Shown here piece by piece: positions 56,590 through 64,000 of a stretch of DNA of 64,000 bases; the first letter of the stretch is position 1, and every line of letters begins with the position of its first letter. This DNA is from Saccharina japonica. Taxonomy: Eukaryota; Sar; Phaeophyceae; Laminariales; Laminariaceae. The notes under the pieces were generated by a model. The model did no database searches, was not told where the DNA came from, and saw nothing but the letters and a program-made list of their open reading frames with translations. The position numbers and the translations under genes are program-made. The stretch lies in NCBI GenBank assembly GCA_008828725.1, contig MEHQ01003160.1, forward strand, positions 17,049-81,048, in the 5' to 3' direction.

Positions 56590-57015
56590 GATGAATTGAT
56601 CCCGGAAATACTTCAGCATTCGATTAAATACTCCGAGTAATATTCTTACCCCCAGTACCTCGCAGTATGAAACCCTGAAATACTGCGGGTACTACTACAC
56701 CTCGCAGTGTCAATCCTGACCACTGCGAGTACTGAAAGTATAACCAGTACTAACAGCCGAAATGCCGCGAGCACCCGAAGTGTGGGCAGTATAGGATCTA
56801 AATACTTCATTACAGACAGTATTCCAGAGTGTCAAACCCCATAATACTTCCAAGTACAGCAGTGTTCCACAGTATAGAACCCAAACATATTGTGAGCATG
56901 GCAGCATCCGCAGTACAGAATCCCGAATACTGCGAATACTCGTATTATCCCACAGTTCATAGAGCCTGAATACTGCGAGTACACGAAGTACCTGTTGTAT
57001 TTTCATTTTCTCTCG
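56590..57015. repeat. AATACTGCGAGTA repeat, cluster 4
   Basis: Same unit style as 43,795-44,285 (GATCCCGGAAATACTTCAGC, GAAACCCTGAAATACTGCGG). The order of several units matches cluster 1, so the clusters are copies of one longer segment rather than independent satellites. Confidence 0.8.
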
Positions 57016-57049
57016 AAAATACTTAACTGTACCTGGTGGGAGTAAAGTT

Positions 57050-57410
57050 GTGGAAGCATGATACCGCGCACGATAAGGGTGACTGTAGGGTACTAGACCT
57101 GCCTAAGGGTTGTATACGGCGTCTACTGCCGCGGTGCGTGCAATAAGTTTGCCGGTCATCGATCCTCGCCCGATACACAAGGCGCGTTTTCTGTTCTAAA
57201 AAACCACATCTCAAGAGCATAATTTGGAGTCACATTAGGCCAAAGTGCCGCCAATAATGTAAAATATGAAGCGCGCTACCACCCGCAATGATTGCGACCG
57301 TAAGGTACTAGACCTGTCTAAGGGTTGCCTACGACATCTACTGCCTGGGTGGGTGCAGTAGTGTAGCCGGTGATCGCCCCTTGCCCGATATACAGACATG
57401 GTCCTGGTGT
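57050..57410 (+). repeat. ~230-bp direct repeat pair
   Basis: 57,067-57,175 (TACTAGACCTGCCTAAGGGT, TCTACTGCC, GCCGGTCATCG) is repeated in diverged form at 57,296-57,395 (TACTAGACCTGTCTAAGGGT, GCCGGTGATCG). Confidence 0.8.
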
Positions 57411-57821
57411 ATCAAGAGCTTTTTTGGAGGCACGTATGCCTGAATGGTCTCCGATAATAGAGCATACGACCTGTAAGTACACTGCCTACGGCTTGAGGAA
57501 CGCCCGTGCGTCATGCCTGCGGAAACCGGTGCATATTTGCATTCCATTGAGGAACAACTTGACCGTCGCGCAAACACGGCGAATGGATACGGCGTAGTTC
57601 CGCAGCCCAGGTACCGGTGTGTTATATGTCAGCAGGGAAACACGGTTGCATAATGTAACATCAAGTTATCATTCAAGCACCGATGCGAGTACACATGAAC
57701 GTATACGAGTGTATATGTTTAACTACTACGACTGTTGTTCTATATTCTGCAGTGATATATGCCCAGGTACCGGGTTATGTTTAGACGGAGACGTTCTCCT
57801 TCATCGTTTATGGGGAGGTTA

Positions 57822-58692
57822 GGTCCCGTATTAACGAAGAAAGGGTTCAAATCGAACTGATCAAAATCGACTTTTTTGTATTAATCGACTTGAAGTTTCT
57901 TCTGATTGGTCAAAACATGAATCACCAAGAAGGCATTTGTAATTTGGGGCAAGGGAAAGTCGATCCGATCGAATTGAAAAATAAGTCCCAAAACGCTTTT
58001 TTCCAATTTAATCAGATATAATCGATTTGAAGTGGAGGGGTTTATCCAACTTGTGCATGGCATGTTTCCACTGGGCCAACGTCCCCGAGGCAATCCATCG
58101 TTGTTTGGGATTTTTCGACGACCACCAACCCGGCGATAAATCGTGAACCTCAACTGGTGGTGACCGGGGCAACAGCCGCGCCCACAGCTGCGGACCATAG
58201 CACAGGGTACCCCGGCTATGGCTCCTCAAAACAATCATGGCGATCGTAATCCCAGTTTTTTTCACCAGCTCGATCGACCAAGCGCGACAAGAACCAAGCG
58301 ATCGACGCAAAACACGGAGGAAAAACTAAAGAATTCGATAGCTGCATCGCCATCACTGTCCCGTGCATCGCGGTTAAGGGCTTCCTGCTCCCACTCAAGA
58401 GAAGCTGAGAGTGATATCTTCCTAGCCTGCGCCGCCAAAAAGAAGCAGAAGCTGTCGGCGGCGCGCACGCGACGATGCACGCTGTTGCTTCCATCTGCTC
58501 TCCTCGGTACTTGTCAGCCGGTATTGTGTGAGATGCTACGTTATTCCGATCTCATAAATAAATCGAGAACAATACGTGATGTCCCGATAGAAGCCAACGT
58601 CGTATTTTTTACACCAAATACAATTGAATTAAATTTGATTCATAAAGTATGAATTGATTAGTTACAAAAGTGTTCTTCCTTAAGATGGGCCC
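57822..58692 (+). mobile_element. PIF/Harbinger-like element, family C, copy 1
   Basis: The left terminus GGTCCCGTATTAACGAAG and right terminus CTTAAGATGGGCCC match the family terminus GGGCCCATCTTAACGAAG. TTA precedes the left end (57,819-57,821), but ACA follows the right end, so the duplication is imperfect. The interior is homologous along its length to 62,647-63,476 in reverse orientation, including CAACAGCCGCGCCCAC and a 144-codon frame at 58,218-58,652. Confidence 0.8.
58218..58652 (+). CDS. 144-codon frame of the family C element
   Basis: Begins MAPQN and has a counterpart of exactly the same length at 62,676-63,110 (minus). A hand count gives about 52 of 144 identical residues, but 47 of those fall in the first 93. 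Shared strings include QLD, RSTQ, ESD, FLA and AARTRR. After residue ~93 identity collapses although the DNA still aligns, so the true coding part probably ends or is spliced near there. The conserved part is basic and Ser/Arg-rich, possibly DNA-binding. Harbinger elements usually encode a transposase plus a Myb-like protein; I cannot identify this as either. Confidence 0.5.
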   Translation: MAPQNNHGDRNPSFFHQLDRPSATRTKRSTQNTEEKLKNSIAASPSLSRASRLRASCSHSREAESDIFLACAAKKKQKLSAARTRRCTLLLPSALLGTCQPVLCEMLRYSDLINKSRTIRDVPIEANVVFFTPNTIELNLIHKV

Positions 58693-58900
58693 ACAACGCG
58701 AAGAGCCAAGTACGAAATACTGTAGTATAAATATGACCTTAATTGTACACTGGTAAAAACTTCCCCTTCGGAATATCGTTGACTTGAAATCCCTGGGGTG
58801 TCGCAAGTTGAAAAGGCAATGCATCATCATCAGGCGGTATCACAGGATGAGGTTCGACTACGTACGTTTTATGTTACAATATTAATAGTACATGCCGGTC
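58693..58900. repeat. Dispersed repeat fragment
   Basis: 58,755-58,820 (GTTGACTTGAAATCCCTGGGG, GTCGCAAGTTGAAAAGG) is related to 25,705-25,760. Confidence 0.6.
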
Positions 58901-58973
58901 GCCCCGGTGGTCTAGCAGATAATCACGAAGCTTGCTAGCGTTGATGTCGAGGGTTCGAGTCCCCGTATGGTGA
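58901..58973 (+). other. tRNA-like sequence (pseudo-tRNA or SINE head)
   Basis: An A-box match TGGTCTAGCAG (58,908-58,918) and B-box match GGTTCGAGTCC (58,952-58,962) are spaced as in a 73-nt tRNA. T5 follows at 58,974. The T stem pairs only with a bulge, and the acceptor ends (GCCCCGG and TATGGTG) do not pair. A working tRNA is unlikely. Together with 26,166-26,238 it suggests tRNA-derived sequences circulate in this genome. Confidence 0.5.
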
Positions 58974-59928
58974 TTTTTATTCTCAAATCAAATGACACCA
59001 ACTGTCGAGAGCGCCTATTATAGCGTGGATAGGCACAATTCGACAAGAGTCGACGAGGGAAGGAAGTGCTGAAATTTTCTCGCGATAAATATGCAAGGCA
59101 ACTACCGTAGTGGGGAGGGAGGAGAAGAGCCTACTCAGTGACCCCGGATCTGAGTTACGACTAAAGAGGGAGAGATAATAGAAGGGTGAAGATAATGAAT
59201 GGGAGAGAAAAAATGTTTATTATTTTGCATGTATCTGGTGACAGACGAACACAAAAGCACCGTGGCTGTCGCAAAGCCACATTTTGAAGCGCTGATGCTG
59301 CTGTACTGCCGCCGTACCGCTGTTGTTGATAGCCTGTATCGTCCTGCCCCGTGCGCAGCATCCTATTAATTGCACCTCTCTTGAGACTCTGTGTTCGTTT
59401 CTATATCCTAGATCGACAGGAAAACATAGCACACATGCACATGCACAGATGCACCGTCGGTGGCCGCGACAAATGGAAGAGCTTGATATAGGACTAATGT
59501 ACGTGGCTGCCACAAAGTACCGTAGAGATTGAGAGCTTGAGGGACGGTGTAATAGATACATGCTACGGCAGCAGCAGCAGCAGAGCAAACATCTTGAATG
59601 GTGGACTTTCCATCGTCCTGCTTGGCTCTAGTAGCTCGGTGCAACACCTCCTCGCGATTCCTTCCCCAATTTCGCGTCTTTGAACGCCCAGGCCATGCGC
59701 CACGGAGCCCGTCCGCGAATCACGCTTGCAGCGTGGCGAACGCGCGACCCCCCTGCGTGCCCTGTGGCCGAGAGCACGATACCAGACCCGCGGCCGTGGC
59801 CGATGTGCAAAACAAGCCATTTCGGTACACATACCTGGTACATTGTATACAATACAAGGGCTCCGCTGCGCGCTCGCGGAAGGAAGAATAGAACCAATTA
59901 ATGTGGAAAGAGTCAAAGAGGAACATAA
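58974..59928. other. No gene recognised
   Basis: A minus-strand frame (59,563-60,069) is open but spans a tandem-duplication border and shows no domain. A short CAG run lies at 59,570-59,582. Confidence 0.4.
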
Positions 59929-60576
59929 ACTAGCTGCAATTGGCGACTTGATAATATCAAGAGCTCCATCTGTATGTTGGCAAATACAGGACATACGGTG
60001 AATCTCTATCTTCCCACACGAAAAAAGATCGCAAAGAAAGCAAAGCTCCACTCCGAGGGCGGCTGACACCGTTCGCTACGCTCATGCAAAGAAAGGGACA
60101 GAATAGGTCCACGATGTGGTGCAAGGACCGACTTGAAAATGCCAAGAGATTCATGGTGCAATGCAGCGAAATACGTATTGCTGTACGTACGTACAACTGA
60201 ACGTGTAGTACCCGCCTACCGCTCTGTATCGTGCTGCAGGAGTACTAGTATGTGGTATGTGGCAAAGCACCTATTAATACCGCACGACAGCAGCAGTCGT
60301 ACACCACAAAGAGTAAAAAAAAGTACAGACGACTTGCAAATGCATAGTAGATAGATAGAGCTCCATGCTCCAGGACAACAAAAAACTCTATTCGAAAGGA
60401 AGAGAAAGCACAGCAACACGGCTCACAGCACGGCGCTGCCCTGCTTGCTGTGGGTGTGATTTGTGCATTTGTGCAGTTTCCGTGACTATGTTTGCTAGTA
60501 CAACAACAGTAGTAGTATGGTATTGTGTCAAACAACAGATTATATCGACTACTAACTACAGCAACAGCAACGACAA
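59929..60576 (+). repeat. Tandem duplication, unit 1 (~646 bp)
   Basis: Starts TAGCTGCAATTGGCGACTTG and ends in ACAGCAACAGCAACGACAA. It is similar throughout to 60,577-61,220, with scattered substitutions and a few short indels. No gene is recognised. Confidence 0.92.
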
Positions 60577-61220
60577 CTAGCTGCAATTGGCGACTTGATA
60601 ATATCAAGAGCTCCATCTGTATGTTGGCAAATACAGGACATACAGTGAATATCTATCTTCCAACACGAAAAAAGATCGCAAAGAAAGCAAAGCTCCACTC
60701 CGAGGGCGGCTGACGCCGTCCGCTACGCTCGTGCAAGGAAAGGGGCAGAAGAGGTCCACGATGTGGTGCAAGGACCGACTTGGAAATGCCAAGAGATTCA
60801 TGGTGCAATGTAGCGAAATGCGTACTGCTGTACGTACGTACACCTGAACGTGCAGTACCCGCCTACCGCTCTGCATCGTACTGCAGGAGTACTGGTATGT
60901 GGCATGTGGCAAAGCACCTACGACACGACGGCAGCAGTCGTACACCACAAAGAGTATAAAAAAAAGTACAGGCGACTTGCAAATGCATAGTAGATATATA
61001 GAGCTCCATGCTCCAGGACAACAAAACTCTATATTCAAAAGGAAGAGAGAGCACAGCAACACGGCTCACAGCACGGCGCTGCGCTGCCTGCTGTGGGTGC
61101 GATTTATGCCTTTCCCGTGACTAGCTATCCGTGACTGTGTGTGGTAGTACAACAACAGTAGTAGTATGGTGTGACAAACAACAGATCGACAACTAACTAT
61201 CATACAGCAACAACGAAAAA
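60577..61220 (+). repeat. Tandem duplication, unit 2
   Basis: Head-to-tail second copy, ending ATACAGCAACAACGAAAA. It is followed by a CCCA/CACA-rich run (61,220-61,262) and the fragment shared with 7,815-7,870. Confidence 0.92.
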
Positions 61221-61424
61221 CATCCACACACCCACCCACCCATTCACCCACCCACACACCCAACATGTGCTACAGCAGCACAGCAGTAGTACGCCGAACG
61301 ATATGCCAGAGCGGGGCCGGTATAGCGCATCGATGCGGAGCCCTGGTAGCACTATGCCGGCACCTATGCGGAGCCCTTGTATCGGACCAAAAAGAAACTC
61401 AAGTTTTTCCCGATTTTTGTTTTT

Positions 61425-61600
61425 CGGAGCTTTTATCTTGAACTTAGCGTAAGAACGGCTAACTTGCCGAGTTTAAGGGATTTTTCGATTCTGACCCAAA
61501 TTCTGGAGATCCATTATTTTTCACTTTTTTTTTACTCTTTGAAAACAATATCTTGATTTTCGTGTGGAAGGGCATATCTTGAAATTAGTGTGGATAGAAG
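61425..61600 (+). repeat. Uninterrupted copy of the dispersed repeat split at 12,307
   Basis: Contains TTTATCTTGAACTTAGCG, GATTCTGACCCAAATTCTGG, then TCCATTATTTTTCACTTT and TATCTTGAAATTAGTGTGGA in one piece. It therefore shows the ancestral arrangement of the insertion site of the GGGCC-type hAT-like element. Confidence 0.7.
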
Positions 61601-61959
61601 AAATCAAAGAAAGCCAAGAACTTCGGGAAAGCAAGGATCGTAGAAGCATGAATTATTTGTCGTAGACTCCCTGAGAGTGCAGCAGGTGCTTACGATCCAG
61701 TTAAAAAAAAACGAGGACAAATGTAAGAAAGTCTATACCAGTAGTCTTTCTAGGCACTATAATTTAACCATCGTGTAGAAGCCTGAATGTTCTGCGAGCT
61801 CATGGCCACCGATAGGCGTGCGTGGCCGATCTGGCAACCAGTGCACGCACTGGGCTTATCGCCCACATCATGAACGTCGCGCAACCCAGGCCAGTGGTTG
61901 TAGTACCTTGCGGCCCTGTAGACTTTCTATCGTACATGAAGGATCTGAATGTCGAATCG

Positions 61960-62410
61960 CTCGCAACCTTCAGCTTATAAGTTCGGAAGATATAATGATT
62001 ACTGAGAACACGAGCACGTCTGTATATCGGGCGAGAGACGATAACCGGCGAAACCGCTGCACCCACCGTGACAGTTATGATGGCGTAGACAGCCCTCAGC
62101 ATGGCCCTTAAGAACTGGTCCCACGATTTGGGGACAGAACTACTTGGAATTAGTGGGGGGTAAGTTTTTCAGTTCTGAATGGGTTAATAGCACCCTGCTG
62201 TCTTCATCGTCGCCCCTGGTAGCGTGCTTAATGTTTTTTCTTTTGGGGGGGGCTTGAGCTTAATGCACCTCCCAGGAAAGCTCCCAATTATCACGATTAA
62301 TAAGAACCCGAACACGTCTGCATATCGGACGAGGGGCGATGACTGGCGGGACTGCTTCATCCACCGCCGTAAATGTTGTAGCTTAAGTGCCCTCGGGGGC
62401 GTCAGTAGCG
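61960..62410 (+). repeat. Diverged direct repeat pair
   Basis: 61,975-62,080 and 62,285-62,370 are homologous (GAACACGAGCACGTCTGTAT compared with GAACCCGAACACGTCTGCAT, then CGGGCGAGAGACGAT compared with CGGACGAGGGGCGAT). Both translate to similar peptides (TSVYRARDD / TSAYRTRGD), but no domain is recognised. Confidence 0.7.
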
Positions 62411-62646
62411 GGGTTTTTTTTTCTCCTTTATTTTCGACTATAGAGGCCACCGCACTCGGCAGATGATGCTTCACGCGTGCGTGAGTTAACTGTGATCCAT
62501 GAATATTGCTCACGATTCCAAGATATGTGATGTGGAGCACGCTTGATCAACCACCGCGAGGTCGGTATGGGCTCGAAAAGGCATGCTGACCATTCTGTTC
62601 CTGGAGTGGTGATCGATTCCGGCTCGATTTTGTTTCTCCGGACTTA

Positions 62647-63476
62647 GGGCCCATCTTAACGAAGACAGCAAAATTTCAATTTGGAAAATAAAATCCTATT
62701 TGAATGTGATTTCGCAAAAAAAAACTGGTTTGCGTCCTATGGGGAATAGTGAATTGCTCGTTCAAATATTTATGAAATCGAAAAAACGCAGCATGCGTCA
62801 CAGCGCCCAGGTGAAAAAAATCGACGAGAGGAGACGAGAGGGAAAGCATGCGTCGACGCGTGCGCGCCGCCGCCAGCATACTTTTGCTTTTGACCGCCCA
62901 GGCTAGAAAGCTATCGCTTTCAGGGTCTCCTGGGTGGGCGTAGGGATCCCTGGAACGCCACGGGCGAGACAGGGGCGGCGATGTTGTTATCGAAGTCTTG
63001 AGCGTATCATGCTGTTTTTGGGTCGATCGCTCGGTTTTTGATCGGGTTGGAGCATCGAGCTGGTTGAAAAGTTGGGATTGCGACCGCCATGATTGGTTTT
63101 GAGGCGCCACCGCCGGGGTACGCTGTGCTATGGTCTATAGGCGTGGGCGCGGCTGTTGTCCCGGTGGCCTCGGGTTGTGGTTCACGTGTTGTCGCCTCGG
63201 TCGTGGTCATCGATGCCACCAAGAAATGACCAGATTGTACCGGGGGCGTTTGCCCACCGTGGACATGCCGGTCCAAGTCGGGCCAACTCCTCAGTTTGAT
63301 TTGAATTCTTTGGAAAAGAAGGTCCTGGGACCTTCTTGGTTTTTTCGTCCTATTCAAATTGATTAGACCCCAAGATCCTAATCTTTGATGCTGGTGCGTT
63401 TGTTGACCAATGAAAAGCGTATTTGAATTTCATTTTTTCCAAATTGAATTTTTGCTGTCTTCGTTAATACGGGCCC
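62647..63476 (-). mobile_element. PIF/Harbinger-like element, family C, copy 2
   Basis: 830 bp with terminal repeats GGGCCCATCTTAACGAAGAC (left) and GTCTTCGTTAATACGGGCCC (right), continuing inward through AATTCAATTTGGAAAA. Exact TTA duplications lie at 62,644-62,646 and 63,477-63,479. It is the best preserved copy of the family and carries the 144-codon frame on the minus strand. Confidence 0.92.
62676..63110 (-). CDS. 144-codon frame of the family C element (second copy)
   Basis: Counterpart of 58,218-58,652. It begins MAPQN, shares QLD.P, RSTQ, SI..SP.LSR, ESD.FLA and AARTRR, and has the same total length. Upstream DNA is also conserved between copies (GGGACAACAGCCGCGCCCAC, then CATAGCACAG.GTACCCCGGC just before the ATG), which could be promoter or 5' untranslated sequence. 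The last third runs into the element's subterminal region and is probably not translated. Confidence 0.5.
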   Translation of the reverse strand: MAPQNQSWRSQSQLFNQLDAPTRSKTERSTQKQHDTLKTSITTSPPLSRPWRSRDPYAHPGDPESDSFLAWAVKSKSMLAAARTRRRMLSLSSPLVDFFHLGAVTHAAFFRFHKYLNEQFTIPHRTQTSFFLRNHIQIGFYFPN

Positions 63477-63505
63477 TTAGCACAACTATTATGGAGGGAA
63501 AAAAT

Positions 63506-63583
63506 AGCCCTTATTTCTGGCAATCATTTTTTAGTTCTGAGGCTCCAGAAGTATGTACATTAGAAATAAGGGATGTCTATTAT
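63506..63583. repeat. Short inverted repeat CCCTTATTTCT / AGAAATAAGGG
   Basis: An 11-bp arm near 63,509 pairs with one near 63,574, around about 53 nt. It sits immediately beside the family C element and may be a remnant of another small palindromic element. Confidence 0.6.
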
Positions 63584-63600
63584 GGCTTCTGTATTTTTTA

Positions 63601-64000
63601 GCTGATTACACTGTAATGATTGGTTTTGTTCGCGCCAAGTGAAGCAAAGCCAACGTCCGCGCCGCCGAGAGAGAACGTGGTTTCGGCATCCAAGTACGGG
63701 GGGATTGTCGCCAGCGACCTAGAATCGCTATCGCTGCTGCTGCTGCTGCTGCTGCCGCTGCTACTACTGATGTTGCTGTTGCTGCTGCTGTCACTTCCAT
63801 GTGAGGGAGAAGCCATCTCTTACATGAGGGCCGTAGGTACAGCTCAATGTAGGCCGTAGATAGTTGCAGCTGGCCGTGGGTGTGACGCTTTGGTGTGGAT
63901 GACTGATATAGGATACTGGGCGGAGCGACTGCACTCAAAATTCAAGTAACTCACAGTTCCGAGAGGTTTCGCTGATTTCTGGCCTCTCTAGGAACCGAGA
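63601..64000. other. No gene; CTG-rich run
   Basis: An imperfect CTG/CTN run lies at 63,735-63,795. Frames through it are repeat artefacts. Confidence 0.5.

Overview
This window looks like repeat-dominated nuclear DNA from a eukaryote. It contains spliceosomal-type exon borders, DNA transposon debris, a retrotransposon fragment, many CAG/CTG and GTAC-rich simple repeats and one assembly gap (50,253-50,398). There are no operons, no rRNA genes and no convincing intact host gene. From memory, the texture resembles brown-algal (Ectocarpus-like) or other stramenopile genomes; that is an impression, not a demonstrated assignment.

Layout. 0.1-0.7 kb: a coiled-coil N-terminal fragment of a transposon-like protein family that recurs at 34 and 45 kb. 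1.9-14 kb: a patchwork of PIF/Harbinger-like elements (3-bp TNA-type target duplications) and hAT-like elements (8-bp target duplications, termini CAGTG/CAGGG), one candidate solo LTR, and a 600-bp insert between 229-bp direct repeats. 14-19 kb: minisatellites and dispersed repeats. 19.0-25.7 kb: a young ~2.68-kb inverted duplication whose right arm sits between two 449-bp direct repeats. 26-29 kb: a pseudo-tRNA and a 5'-truncated LINE (reverse transcriptase C-terminus) between ~620-bp direct repeats. 30.15-30.45 kb: one isolated candidate exon. 31.7-33 kb: GGAACTTCTG repeat clusters. 34.2-40.1 kb: two convergent parts of a hAT-like transposase pseudogene, one interrupted by a Harbinger-like element. 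43.8-45.6 kb: AATACTGCGAGTA repeats and a third coiled-coil relic. 45.6-54.0 kb: two head-to-tail copies of a large element made of ~220-bp units, with two hAT-like elements inserted in the first. 54-64 kb: more tandem repeats, a second pseudo-tRNA, a tandem duplication and two related Harbinger-like elements.

The most interesting signal is the 45.6-54.0 kb array. Each ~220-bp unit carries a two-tier GC-rich hairpin whose arms differ between units mostly by changes that keep pairing in a plus-strand RNA (G-U wobbles, one compensatory pair). Second is the inverted duplication with a 449-bp flanking duplication, which looks like an insertion at a widely staggered break. Third is a Harbinger-like family whose copies share a 144-codon open frame with a conserved N-terminal half. 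All comparisons were made by eye within this window; no database search was possible.
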